From positions 1 through 64,000 of the forward strand of contig NZ_REFR01000011.1 in the NCBI RefSeq assembly GCF_003688555.1: a stretch of 64,000 nt of DNA, written 5' to 3'. The stretch is from Eilatimonas milleporae. GTDB lineage: Bacteria > Pseudomonadota > Alphaproteobacteria > Sphingomonadales > Kordiimonadaceae. Below the pieces are notes generated by a model. That model was given only the letters and a program-made list of their open reading frames with translations, ran no database searches and was not told the origin of the DNA. Both the position numbers and the translations under genes were made by a program. This document shows, piece by piece, positions 42,745 to 52,077 of this stretch (positions are counted from its first letter, which is position 1; each line of letters begins with the position of its first letter).

Positions 42745-43047
42745 ATGACCGCTCATATCATCGAAACAGTCACTTTCCGCTTGGAGGATGGTGTTTCGAA
42801 ACAACGGTTTCTCGAAACCGTTGCCGCCTCGACCGAATTTATCAAGAATCGCCCCGGCTTCATCGCCCGCCGGCTGTCCTGTGGTGAGGACGGGACCTGG
42901 GTTGAGCATATCGAATGGGCAACGCTGGAAGCCGCGCAGTCAGCGGCTGCGGCCCTGCCGAAAACGGAGTCCGTGAGACCGTTTTTGGACTGCATAAACG
43001 GGCCGAGCGCCGTTCTGCGCCACAGTGTGCTTGCGGTGTCCGCCTGA
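42745..43047 (+). CDS. small dimeric alpha-beta barrel (ABM-like) protein
   Basis: 100 aa, starting MTAHIIETVTFRLEDGVSKQ. The pattern FLETVAASTEFIKNRPGFIA then RRLSCGEDGTWVEHIEWATL resembles antibiotic-biosynthesis-monooxygenase/ferredoxin-like stress-response barrels. Members include haem-degrading, quinol-oxidising and non-enzymatic proteins, so no reaction is claimed. ATG 42745 begins the recognisable domain; a longer frame from 42535 runs through the operator palindrome. It stands alone between phytase and a convergent operon. Confidence 0.65.
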   Translation: MTAHIIETVTFRLEDGVSKQRFLETVAASTEFIKNRPGFIARRLSCGEDGTWVEHIEWATLEAAQSAAAALPKTESVRPFLDCINGPSAVLRHSVLAVSA

Positions 43048-43082
43048 CAAAACATGCCGTATTTTCGCAGGGATCGTTGGTG

Positions 43083-43137
43083 GCAGCCATTCCACGCCGG
43101 AGTCGCCGTGCGACTGCTGCGGCTTCGGCGTGGCTGC
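43083..43137. terminator. inverted repeat between convergent genes
   Basis: GCAGCC plus ACGCCG on the left (with a 5-nt bulge) pairs with CGGCGTGGCTGC on the right. It is placed between the ABM-like gene and the permease stop and could stop transcription from both sides. Confidence 0.45.
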
Positions 43138-43201
43138 AATGACGCGGTGTGAACCGCCTGGTGCCGACGGACCCGTTGGATGCAGGCCAACCCTCTATTA
43201 C

Positions 43202-45661
43202 TTACTCGTACCGCAGGGCCTCTACCGGGTGGGTCCGCGCGGCCTTCAGGGCATGGCCCGCCATGGTCGCCAGCGCCACGGTCAATGCCGCAAGACCCGC
43301 CAGGATGAACCACAACGGATTGATCGCGACGCGGTAGGCAAAGGTTTCAAGCCACAGGCGCGTTGCGACAAACGCTACCGGCCAGGCAACCAGCATGGCC
43401 GCGAACACCGGTTTTGAAAATTGCCAGATGAAAAGCGCGACAATATCCCCGACCCTGGCGCCCAGCACCTTGCGGATGCTGATTTCACGCCGCCGCGACT
43501 GCGCGCTATAAGCCGCCAGTCCATATTGGCCGAATGTGGCGATCACAATGCCAAGGATTGCCAGAACCGTCACCGTCCGCAATTCCTGTGCCTCGGCCTC
43601 ATACCCTTCGATCAGGGCGGTCGACAGAAAATCGCTGGATATGGCCTGGCCCGCCAGTACCTCGGCCCAGCCGTTGCGGATGGACTGCATGGCCTCCTCG
43701 CGCATTGTGGGATCGATGCGGACCATCATCAGGTTGAAGCTGGCCGGATCCGGGAAATAGACCATCGGTTGGATGATTTTTTTGAAGGATTCAAAATGCA
43801 CATCGGGCACCACCCCGACGATTTCGGCCGCGCGGTCATAATTGCTGGATACCGTGAACTGCAGCATCTCGCCGACCGCCGCTGCGCTATTCTGGAAACC
43901 AAGGGCGCGTGCCGCCCGCTCATTGATCACCACCGGCAGGTTCAGGGTGTCCCGCGTCTCCAGATCCCACTGTCCCCTGTCGGCACCATATGCCTCGGAA
44001 AAGACACGGCCTGCCACCGGTTCAATGCCGAGCGTGTCGAAGAAATCCAGGTCCACGGACACCTGACCGATGGTAAAGCGGTCTTCCGGGGCCTCGGTGG
44101 CCCGGCGTATATCGGCCTCAGCCACATAATCCCACGACGGCGACGAATGTGTGCCTGACACGGATACGATACCCGGTCGTCCACTGATTGCCCTGTCGAT
44201 TCGGCTGGTCAGTTCGATGGTGAAGGCGGGTGACCGGCGCACACCGTACAGCAGGATAACATTGTCCGCCTCGAAACCCAGATCGGCTCCGCGCGCATAG
44301 ATCAGCTGGTTCCAGATCACGGCCGCCCCTGTCGCCAGCACGATGGAAACGGAAAACTGGAACACCACCAGCACTGTGCGCATCCGGCTGTGCCGGCTGC
44401 GTCCCTGCCCGTGCACCGACAGGATACGTCCCGGTCGGTACGCACTGGCAAGCCAGGCGGGATAGGCCCCGGCGGCAAGGACCACCGCCGTCATCAATGC
44501 GGACGTCCAGGCGATGAAGCCGGGTTCCGCCATGACTGACAGGTCAAGGTCCGTCAGCAACAGGGTGCCGGCCCGGTCCGCCAGCACTTCAACGGCCACC
44601 AGCGCCAGCAGAAAGGCGCCGCCGGCCAGAAGGGCCGCTTCCAGCAGAAACTGCAGCACCAGATGCCGGCGCTCCGCGCCCATCAGCTTGCGCACCGCGA
44701 CTTCGCGGGCCCGTTCGATCGAGCGGGCCGTCGACATATTGATATGGTTGATACAGGCAATGGCGACAATCAGCACGGATATGGCTGTGAACACCGCAAG
44801 TTTCAGCGTATCCGCCGGCGGATTGAGCCAGGGGTAGTTTTTTCCGTTCAGATGCAGGTCCGCCACCGCCTGCAGGCTGATGTCGACCACATCATCCAAT
44901 GGCTTGCCGCCCGGCACGGGTTCCCGTGTCTGGTAGCGGGCCAGAAAAATCTCCTCGACACGGCGGGCGAGCATGGTGGCGTCGGCACCCTCGCGCAGCA
45001 ACAGATAGGTAAAAGTAGGCCTGGTGGACGTCCAATCGCTGTCGACCGTTTCACGTCCGCGCACCAATGCGGCCTGACCGTTCATCAATACGTCGAAACT
45101 GATATGGCTTGTCGTCGGCCATGGTTTGAAAATGCCGGCGACGGTCATGTCCTGCTCGTCGATGCGCACTGTTTGTCCGACAGCGTCCCTGTGTCCGAAC
45201 ACCCGCTCGGCCATGGTCGTGGACAGCAGTACCTGTGACGGGTCGCGGATCAGGCTGCGGTCGCCCGACATCATCTGCAAATCCACCAGATCCGCAAAGG
45301 CCGGATCGGCAGCAGCGATGATGTCGCTGAAATCCTCGGCATCCGGCAGATTGATCGTCGAATATTGCCGCCATACCCTCACTGCTGCCTCGATATCGGG
45401 GTTGGCGGCCTTGACGGCGGATGCCAGCGCCCCTGGTGTGGTTGCCAGCACCCTGACGGCCCTGTCCGGCCAGGCAATGCGCACATCCACAAGATGCAGG
45501 CGCTCGGCATTCGGAATATGGCTGTCATAGTGGGTTTCCTGCCAGGCATAGATCATGGCGAACAGCGCGACCGTCAGGCCGACGGTCAGACCAAGGATTG
45601 CCATCAGACCGTATAGACCCTGCCGGTAGAGCAGCCTGGCCGTGATCATAAGCTGGGACAT
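43202..45661 (-). CDS. MacB/FtsX-type ABC transporter permease, paralogue 2
   Basis: 819 aa. First helix LYGLMAILGLTVGLTVALFA, then a large periplasmic MacB-type core domain, and FtsX helices (LKLAVFTAISVLIVAIACIN, KPVFAAMLVAWPVAFVATRL, IFILAGLAALTVALATMAG-like end). Recurrent family marks are ARSIERAREVAVRKLMGAER and EISIRKVLGARVGDIVALF. ATG 45661 has GGGAGA upstream. It lies 52 bp after the first permease gene and is about the same length, so the two probably form a heterodimer driven by the shared ATPase. Likely role: export of a peptide, antibiotic or lipoprotein from periplasm or inner membrane. Confidence 0.88.
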   Translation of the reverse strand: MSQLMITARLLYRQGLYGLMAILGLTVGLTVALFAMIYAWQETHYDSHIPNAERLHLVDVRIAWPDRAVRVLATTPGALASAVKAANPDIEAAVRVWRQYSTINLPDAEDFSDIIAAADPAFADLVDLQMMSGDRSLIRDPSQVLLSTTMAERVFGHRDAVGQTVRIDEQDMTVAGIFKPWPTTSHISFDVLMNGQAALVRGRETVDSDWTSTRPTFTYLLLREGADATMLARRVEEIFLARYQTREPVPGGKPLDDVVDISLQAVADLHLNGKNYPWLNPPADTLKLAVFTAISVLIVAIACINHINMSTARSIERAREVAVRKLMGAERRHLVLQFLLEAALLAGGAFLLALVAVEVLADRAGTLLLTDLDLSVMAEPGFIAWTSALMTAVVLAAGAYPAWLASAYRPGRILSVHGQGRSRHSRMRTVLVVFQFSVSIVLATGAAVIWNQLIYARGADLGFEADNVILLYGVRRSPAFTIELTSRIDRAISGRPGIVSVSGTHSSPSWDYVAEADIRRATEAPEDRFTIGQVSVDLDFFDTLGIEPVAGRVFSEAYGADRGQWDLETRDTLNLPVVINERAARALGFQNSAAAVGEMLQFTVSSNYDRAAEIVGVVPDVHFESFKKIIQPMVYFPDPASFNLMMVRIDPTMREEAMQSIRNGWAEVLAGQAISSDFLSTALIEGYEAEAQELRTVTVLAILGIVIATFGQYGLAAYSAQSRRREISIRKVLGARVGDIVALFIWQFSKPVFAAMLVAWPVAFVATRLWLETFAYRVAINPLWFILAGLAALTVALATMAGHALKAARTHPVEALRYE

Positions 45662-45713
45662 GGATGTCTCCCGTATGGCGGTCGCGAGGGTTGTTGCCTT
45701 CGATCCGTATGCT

Positions 45714-48188
45714 TTACTCGTAGCGCAGGGCTTTGACAGGCTTGGCCCCGGCCACACGCGCGGCATTTCCACCCACCGTTGCCCAGGCGATGGCCAGGGC
45801 GACCAGGCCCGCGCCAAGGCATAGCGGTGCCATGACCCAGGCATTCAGGCGGTAGGGGAATGTTTCCAGCCAGATCATCATCGCCCACACGGCCACCGGC
45901 CAGGCGATCAGGTTGGCGATCAGCACCGGCTTGGCCGACTGCCACAGCAACAGGCGCACAATGTCGCGCACCCGTGCGCCCAGCACCTTGCGGATGCCGA
46001 TTTCCTTTGTGCGGCGCTGTGCGGTGAAGGACGCCAGACCGAACAGGCCAAGGCATGCGATCAGGACCGCCAGCAGGGAAAACAGGGCCAGCATGGTCGC
46101 CGTGGCTTCTTCTGTTTCAAACTCCGACGCCATCATTTCATCAACGAAATGATATTCGAAGGGCACAAGCGGGGCGAGCGTGCGCCACAGATCGCCGATG
46201 CGCTCCACCAGCGGGCGGGGGTCTCCCTCGAAGCGGACGGCCATGTTGCGGATATCCGCCGGGTCGAGAAGATACATTTCCGGCCGGATTACGCGTTTGA
46301 GTGACTGGTAATGCATGTCGGGCACAATGCCGACAATGGTCAGTTGTGCCTTGCCGCCCCGGCCCCGTCCGATGGTAAACGTCTTGCCGATGGCCTCTGC
46401 GGTGTCGGGATACCCCATCTTGCGCAGGGCTGTGCGGTTGACCAGAACATTGCCATTGACGACGTCGCCCTCGGCAACCGAGCCGACCGGTGCCAGCACA
46501 TCGCCCGCCACATTGCGGTCGTATGCGCGTCCGGCCACCAGCTCGATCTGAAAGGTCTCCAGAAAATCATAGTCGATGATCTGGATGCCGATCAGTGTGG
46601 TGTCATCGGGACTGCGTCCCGGCAGTTCGACATTGGTGTTATTGTCATTTGAATTGGCGGGGGTTTCCGCGACAAGGCTCGCCGTCAGCACACCGGGCAG
46701 GGCGGCCACCTGTTCGCGCAGGGTTTCCCGCGCCGTCTCCGCGCCCCTGCGGCGTATATTTTCCACAATCAGCACATTGTCCTTGTTGAAGCCGGGGTTC
46801 AGGCTGGTGGCGAAAACCTTCTGCCCGTACACCACTCCCGTCGCGATGATCAGCGCGATCGAAATCGCGAACTGCATCACCACAAGGACACCGCGCAGCG
46901 TGGCCGACCCGCCCGCGTCCGATGACCGGTTGGCCTTCAGCACCCGTGCCGGACGGAAACCGGACAGGATCAGCGCCGGGTAGAAACCGGCGACAAGGCC
47001 CACTGTCAGGATCAGACCCAAAAGCAGGCCCAGCACCTGACCGCTCGCCAGGTCAAGTGACAGGTCCTTTCCGACAAAGCCGGAAAATGCGGGCAGGGAC
47101 GCTTCCACCAGGGCGATGGCGATCAGCAGCGCAATGACGGCCACCAGCGCGCTTTCCCCCAGAAACTGAAGGACAAGATTGCTGCGATGCGCGCCGAGAA
47201 CCTTGCGCAGCGCGACCTCTCTGGCGCGCTGTGTTGATTTGGCGGTGGCCAGGTTCATGAAATTGATGCAGGCAATCATCAGGATCAGGCCGGCAATGGC
47301 TGAAAAGACAACAACCGTCTCGATGCTGCCGCCGGGAACATATTCCCCGTCCCCCGAAGCGTGCAGTCGCAGGTCGGTGATTTTCATCAGGGTGTAGCGG
47401 GCCACGTCCGACGGGTTGACGCCTTCGGGAAAACCTTCGCGCGGAACCGTCGCGTCGGTCCAGCTTTTCAGCCGGCGGTTGACACCGTCGAGGGAGGCCC
47501 CTTCTTTCAATTCCATGAAAATATGCGTGTTGATCGAAAACCAGCGGTCGAACAGCCATGGGCTGTCGGTGAAGTCGGCTTCGTCGATTTTGGTCAGAGC
47601 CGGCATATAGGTGACGGTATGGTCCGGTGCCTCGTAGATGGCGGCGATGCGGTAATCCCTGTTGATGTTGAAGGCGGTCATGGTCATCACCTCGCCGATG
47701 ACATCGATATGCCCGAAAAGACGACGCGCCAGATCGCTCGACAGCGCGATGCTGGATGTATCGCGCAGCGCGTCCGCCATACTGCCCGCCATGACGGTGA
47801 AATCGAACATGTCTATGGTTTCGGGGTCGGTCCAGACCACGTTTTCCGCAACCGTTCTGTCACCGATTTCGATGACGGGCTGCAGTCTGGAAAAGCGTGT
47901 CACCGCCGCGATATCCTCGGCGAAATAGGCGGCCAGCGATTGTTTCGCGATGCCCGGGCCTGCGACCAGGTCAAACGGCTCGCGCCCCGGCGGTGTCAGC
48001 ACCGCATGAAGGCGCGCTAGGCGGTCCGCTTTCGACCAATGGCTGTCATAGGACAGCTCGTCCCGGACAAAAAGCAGGATCAGGACGCAGGCGGCAAGCC
48101 CGATGCTGAGGCCCGCGACATTGATGACGCTGTACAGCCTGTTCTTGGCAAGCTGCCTGAGCGCGACGGTGAAAAAATTGCTGAACAT
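45714..48188 (-). CDS. MacB/FtsX-type ABC transporter permease, paralogue 1
   Basis: 824 aa. The N-terminal helix LYSVINVAGLSIGLAACVLI is followed by the periplasmic core (about 50-280), helices around VVVFSAIAGLILMIACINFM and a second core/FtsX half. KSTQRAREVALRKVLGAHRS and KEIGIRKVLGARVRDIVRLL are the two coupling-helix regions that contact the ATPase. ATG 48188 follows GAGGAAAA. It is in one operon with the adaptor, ATPase and second permease and resembles the second permease over its length, which indicates duplication. Confidence 0.88.
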   Translation of the reverse strand: MFSNFFTVALRQLAKNRLYSVINVAGLSIGLAACVLILLFVRDELSYDSHWSKADRLARLHAVLTPPGREPFDLVAGPGIAKQSLAAYFAEDIAAVTRFSRLQPVIEIGDRTVAENVVWTDPETIDMFDFTVMAGSMADALRDTSSIALSSDLARRLFGHIDVIGEVMTMTAFNINRDYRIAAIYEAPDHTVTYMPALTKIDEADFTDSPWLFDRWFSINTHIFMELKEGASLDGVNRRLKSWTDATVPREGFPEGVNPSDVARYTLMKITDLRLHASGDGEYVPGGSIETVVVFSAIAGLILMIACINFMNLATAKSTQRAREVALRKVLGAHRSNLVLQFLGESALVAVIALLIAIALVEASLPAFSGFVGKDLSLDLASGQVLGLLLGLILTVGLVAGFYPALILSGFRPARVLKANRSSDAGGSATLRGVLVVMQFAISIALIIATGVVYGQKVFATSLNPGFNKDNVLIVENIRRRGAETARETLREQVAALPGVLTASLVAETPANSNDNNTNVELPGRSPDDTTLIGIQIIDYDFLETFQIELVAGRAYDRNVAGDVLAPVGSVAEGDVVNGNVLVNRTALRKMGYPDTAEAIGKTFTIGRGRGGKAQLTIVGIVPDMHYQSLKRVIRPEMYLLDPADIRNMAVRFEGDPRPLVERIGDLWRTLAPLVPFEYHFVDEMMASEFETEEATATMLALFSLLAVLIACLGLFGLASFTAQRRTKEIGIRKVLGARVRDIVRLLLWQSAKPVLIANLIAWPVAVWAMMIWLETFPYRLNAWVMAPLCLGAGLVALAIAWATVGGNAARVAGAKPVKALRYE

Positions 48189-48270
48189 GGTTTTCCTCGC
48201 TGTAGTCCCGGTTTCCGGCGGTTGGTTTGTTTTCGGTTCCTGCCGGATGTCTGGCCGTGGTCGTGCACTC

Positions 48271-48951
48271 TTACGCCGCGCGCAGGCTTTCGTTGACAAT
48301 GCGCCCGTCGAACAGGTTGATCGTACGCTTGGCATAATCCGCATGGCTGGCGCTGTGGGTGACCATGACGATGGTGGTGCCTTCGTCGTTCAGTTGTTGC
48401 AGCATTTCCATCACTTCCTGTCCGTGGGCGCTGTCCAGATTGCCGGTCGGCTCGTCCGCCAGGATCAGGCTCTGATTGCCGACCACGGCACGGGCGACCG
48501 CCACACGCTGCTGCTGGCCGCCCGACAGCTGTCCCGGCATGTGTTTCGCCCGGTGGGCAATACCCACCTTGTCCATCACGGCAGTAACGCGCTCACGGCG
48601 TTCGCGGGCCGGAATATCGTGATACAGCAGGGCCAGTTCGATATTCTCGAACACGGTCAGTTCGTCGATCAGGTTGAAGCTCTGGAAGATGAAGCCGATA
48701 TGTTTTTTCCGGATATTGGCCAGTTTTGCTTCCGGATAGCCGGCGACATTTTCGCCCAGGAAAAGATACTCCCCGCTGCTCGGGTTATCGAGCATGCCGA
48801 TAATGTTCAGCAGGGTGGATTTGCCGCATCCGGACGGCCCCATGATGGCGGCGAATTCGCCGCGCTCAATGCCGAGCGTAACGTGATCAAGCGCCACGGT
48901 TTCCACTTCGTCCGTTCTGTAGGCTTTTGTCAGGTCGTTGAGCTGGATCAT
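48271..48951 (-). CDS. ABC transporter ATP-binding protein (LolD/MacB class)
   Basis: 226 aa. Walker A GPSGCGKST, Q-loop in IGFIFQSFNLIDEL, signature LSGGQQQRVAVARAV, Walker B LILADEPTGNLD, H-loop TIVMVTHSASHADYA. It energises the two permeases encoded downstream by hydrolysing ATP at the inner membrane; in this class the cycle works as a mechanical pump on the periplasmic domains. Confidence 0.95.
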   Translation of the reverse strand: MIQLNDLTKAYRTDEVETVALDHVTLGIERGEFAAIMGPSGCGKSTLLNIIGMLDNPSSGEYLFLGENVAGYPEAKLANIRKKHIGFIFQSFNLIDELTVFENIELALLYHDIPARERRERVTAVMDKVGIAHRAKHMPGQLSGGQQQRVAVARAVVGNQSLILADEPTGNLDSAHGQEVMEMLQQLNDEGTTIVMVTHSASHADYAKRTINLFDGRIVNESLRAA

Positions 48952-49018
48952 CGTGCGTTTCCTCTTTTATCGTTCATTCGCCTATATTGTTACGATCTCA
49001 GAATGACTGTGCCATGGT

Positions 49019-50386
49019 TTAGTCCAGTTTCAGCCGGTCCATGTCGCGGTAACTGGTGTAAGGGCTGGTTACGACCTGTTCGCCGGCCTCCAGCCCTTCG
49101 ATGACCTCGATGTACCGGCTGTTGCGGCGGCCAAGGCGGACCGGGCGCCGCACCGCTTCTGTTCCGTCATTGTTGACGACGAAAAGCCACGCACCGCCGG
49201 TATCCTGATAGAAGGCCCCGTTGGGGATCAGCAGCGCCGGTTCGGCGTCGCCCAGCGTCAGCTTGGTCTGGATCGTCTGACCGCGCCTTATGTCGTCGGG
49301 CTGCCCACCCTTGAATTCCATATCCACCTGAAACTGGCCCGCCGTGACCTGGGGGTAGATTTTCGCCACGGTCAGCCGGTAGTCGGTCCCGCCGCGCTCA
49401 AAGACCGCGGTCTGGCCAAGGTCGACCCTGCCCAGATAAAATTCATCGATATCGGCGCTCAGCTTGTAATTGCTGGGATCGTCGATCTGTCCCAGCCGGC
49501 CACCCCGTGTGATCGACTGTCCCACCTCCACACTGAAGCCGGACAGCTTGCCGTCCACCGGGGCCCTCACATTCAGATTTTCAAGATTGGCCCGTGCGAT
49601 CGTCAGATTGGCCTGCAGCTGTTCGCTGGACTCGCGCAGGTAAACCAGTTGCTGTTCCTGCAGGCGCGCGTCCGTCGCCTGGCTTTCCAGTGTCAGGTCC
49701 CGGCGTGCGATATTGTACGCCAGTTCGTCCTCCGTATCCTCGAACAGGGACACCGCAACCGCCCCCTTGGTCACCAGTTCGCGCTGGCGTGCGGCCAACC
49801 GGGTCAGACGCCGGATGTTATAGTTGAAATCGTTCAGGTTCCGTTTGTGGTCCAATCGGTTCTGTTCAAGTTGCAGTTCGATGGTGCGCATATTGTTCAG
49901 CTGTTCGGTGACAAGCGCCTCGTTGCGCGTCACATCCAGTTGAAGATTGGTGTTGGACAGAACGACAATGGGGTCGCCGGCCTTGACGATGGTCCCGTCC
50001 TCCACCAGCACCCTGTCGACACGGCCGCCTTCGATCGCATCCAGGAAGACGGTTTTCAGCGGGGTCACCCGTCCGCGCACCGGGATGAAATCCTCGAACG
50101 TGCCGGTGATCACGGTCGAAACGGCGATACGATCGCTTTGCACTTTCAGCGCCCGTCCGCCACCGGCTTCCAGGATCTGCCAGGCCGCCAGCGTGAAAAT
50201 CAGCAGGCCGGCGGCGGCATACATCACCGTTTTCAAGGGGCGGCGGGGCTTTTCGATGGTGCGGTCCATGGCGATGCCGCTCTTGCTTGTCGTGCTGTAC
50301 CCGGCCCCTTCGCCGGCAGGCGTGGACGCCTTGCCGTCTGCGGGGGTGTTGGGGGTGGGTCGGTCCATATTGGTCACACTTCCCAT
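49019..50386 (-). CDS. periplasmic adaptor (HlyD/MacA-type membrane fusion protein)
   Basis: About 455 aa. Cytoplasmic tail rich in Pro/Thr, one inner-membrane helix (VMYAAAGLLIFTLAAWQI), then the adaptor layout: barrel strand (FEDFIPVRGRVTPLKTVFL), lipoyl-like half (EGGRVDRVLVEDGTIVKAGD), a coiled hairpin (about residues 140-255), second lipoyl half (VNVRAPVDGKLSGFSVEVGQ-like) and C-terminal barrel. The start is 50386 because the predicted sigma-54 start site at about 50466 excludes the further upstream ATG at 50488; 50368 is also possible. No TolC-type outer-membrane gene is linked, so a shared channel is probably used. Confidence 0.87.
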   Translation of the reverse strand: MGSVTNMDRPTPNTPADGKASTPAGEGAGYSTTSKSGIAMDRTIEKPRRPLKTVMYAAAGLLIFTLAAWQILEAGGGRALKVQSDRIAVSTVITGTFEDFIPVRGRVTPLKTVFLDAIEGGRVDRVLVEDGTIVKAGDPIVVLSNTNLQLDVTRNEALVTEQLNNMRTIELQLEQNRLDHKRNLNDFNYNIRRLTRLAARQRELVTKGAVAVSLFEDTEDELAYNIARRDLTLESQATDARLQEQQLVYLRESSEQLQANLTIARANLENLNVRAPVDGKLSGFSVEVGQSITRGGRLGQIDDPSNYKLSADIDEFYLGRVDLGQTAVFERGGTDYRLTVAKIYPQVTAGQFQVDMEFKGGQPDDIRRGQTIQTKLTLGDAEPALLIPNGAFYQDTGGAWLFVVNNDGTEAVRRPVRLGRRNSRYIEVIEGLEAGEQVVTSPYTSYRDMDRLKLD

Positions 50387-50476
50387 TTGTCCAATCCGTT
50401 GTCTCGATGTGTGCGGTGTTTCCGTCACATATTTGTTGCTGTCGTGCCCCGGGCATTGCCGTTGCACACCTAAATC

Positions 50477-50492
50477 AGCAAACTGCATGCCA
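50477..50492 (-). promoter_or_regulatory. sigma-54 promoter of the efflux operon
   Basis: On the minus strand TGGCATGCAGTTTGCT matches the sigma-54 consensus TGGCACG-N4-TTGCW with the GG and GC doublets exactly 12 bp apart. Transcription would start near 50466, about 80 nt before the adaptor start codon. The neighbouring divergent gene encodes an NtrC-type activator, the protein class such a promoter needs. Confidence 0.75.
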
Positions 50493-50554
50493 TATATTAA
50501 GCTATTGATATGAAATGATTTTCACTCTTGCGGTATTGTTCTTTACGGAAAAAG

Positions 50555-50592
50555 TGTACGAAAACGAACAGAAAACTGTACGGTTACGGACA
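50555..50592. promoter_or_regulatory. tandem enhancer-like sites for the NtrC-type regulator
   Basis: TGTACGAAAACGAACA (50555-50570) and TGTACGGTTACGGACA (50577-50592) both fit TGTNCG-N4-CGNACA, an inverted repeat. Their centres are 22 bp apart, two helical turns. They lie about 90-130 bp upstream of the predicted sigma-54 start, the usual distance for activator sites, and also in front of the regulator's own gene. Confidence 0.65.
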
Positions 50593-50640
50593 CCGCCCAA
50601 CACATGGCGCGGACGGTATGGGACGCGGAGACAGCACAGC

Positions 50641-52077
50641 ATGGCAGCCGGCAACATCCTGATCGTCGATGATGACGAAGACATTCTGACCGCAGGCAAA
50701 CTTCTGCTGAAACGGCATTTCGACCGTGTTGTCACCTGCAACAGGCCAGAGCATATCCCCGACCTTCTGGCCGATCGGACCTTTGACGCCATTTTGCTGG
50801 ATATGAATTTCGGTCCCGGTGAAAGCACCGGCCGTCAGGGTCTGGCCTGGCTGGACCGTATCATGACCATCGACCCCCGCGCCGTGGTGGTGCTGATCAC
50901 CGCGCACGGCGGTGTCGATATGGCGGTTGAGGCGATGAAACGCGGCGCCACCGATTTCATCACCAAGCCGTGGCAGAATGAAAAAGTGGTGGCCACACTG
51001 TCGGCCGGCGTCAAGCTGGGGCAAAGCCGCTCCGAGGCCGACACCCTGAAAAAGGCCAACAAGGTTCTGGCGCGGACTCCCGAACAACCGATCATTTTCG
51101 ACAATCCGGCCATGGCAGGCGTGATGGACATGGTAGAGCGTGCCGCGCCGACGGACGCCGGCGTTCTCCTCCTCGGTGAAAACGGGACGGGCAAGGAACT
51201 GGTTGCCCGCGCCATTCATGCCCGCAGCCTGCGTGCCGGTTCGGTGTTCATGAATGTCGATCTTGGCGCCCTCAGTGAAAGCCTGTTCGAAAGCGAACTG
51301 TTCGGCCATAAAAAGGGCGCCTTTACCGACGCCAGGGAAGATCGTACCGGCCTGATCGAGGCCGCATCGGGCGGTACCCTGTTTCTGGACGAGGTCGGTA
51401 ATCTGGCACCGCATCTTCAGGCCAAACTGCTGACCGTTCTCGAACAGCGGCAGATCACACCAGTGGGGGCCACCCGCGCCGTTCGGGTTGATGTGCGCGT
51501 CATCGCCGCGACGAACCTGCCGCGCGAGCGACTGGCGGACGAAACCGTGTTCCGCCAGGATTTGCTGTTCCGGCTCAACACGGTTGAGATCGATTTGCCT
51601 CCCTTGCGGGACCGTGCCGGTGATATCCCGTTGCTGTCCCGCCATTATGCCGGTTTCTTCGCACGCAAATATCAACGCCCGGCGGTCACTGTGTCGGCAG
51701 CGGCACTGGACGTACTGTCGGCCTATGCGTGGCCGGGCAATGTGCGCGAACTCAGGCATGCGATTGAGCGGGCGGTGATCCTGTCCTCCGGCGATGTCCT
51801 GCGGCCTCAGGATTTCGCACTATCCTCCCCTTCTGTAACGCCCAAGCTGACGCCCGCCGGCGCACCTGCGGCACCTGGCGGCGATATGGACAGCGCGGCG
51901 GACGGGACCGGGCAAGATGGGGCCGGCCTGCCGGCGGACCTGAATCTGGGACGCCTCGAGAAAACGGCGATTGCAACGGCCCTCAGAAAACATCGCTACA
52001 ATATTTCCCATGCGGCGAAAGATCTGGGAGTGACCCGCGCGGCTCTGTACCGCAGGATGGAAAAATATGGACTTTAA
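50641..52077 (+). CDS. NtrC-family sigma-54-dependent response regulator
   Basis: 478 aa. Receiver domain (about 5-120) with NILIVDDDED acidic pocket and phosphoacceptor Asp54 in ILLDMNFG. The AAA+ domain has Walker A GENGTGKE and Walker B GGTLFLDEVG. The sigma-54 contact loop reads GAFTDA near residue 226 instead of the usual GAFTGA. A C-terminal Fis-type HTH (YNISHAAKDLGVTRAALYRR) follows. ATG 50641 is used; the open frame from 50515 runs back through the enhancer sites and is not coding. Its stop overlaps the kinase start. It probably activates the divergent efflux operon after phosphorylation. Confidence 0.92.
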   Translation: MAAGNILIVDDDEDILTAGKLLLKRHFDRVVTCNRPEHIPDLLADRTFDAILLDMNFGPGESTGRQGLAWLDRIMTIDPRAVVVLITAHGGVDMAVEAMKRGATDFITKPWQNEKVVATLSAGVKLGQSRSEADTLKKANKVLARTPEQPIIFDNPAMAGVMDMVERAAPTDAGVLLLGENGTGKELVARAIHARSLRAGSVFMNVDLGALSESLFESELFGHKKGAFTDAREDRTGLIEAASGGTLFLDEVGNLAPHLQAKLLTVLEQRQITPVGATRAVRVDVRVIAATNLPRERLADETVFRQDLLFRLNTVEIDLPPLRDRAGDIPLLSRHYAGFFARKYQRPAVTVSAAALDVLSAYAWPGNVRELRHAIERAVILSSGDVLRPQDFALSSPSVTPKLTPAGAPAAPGGDMDSAADGTGQDGAGLPADLNLGRLEKTAIATALRKHRYNISHAAKDLGVTRAALYRRMEKYGL

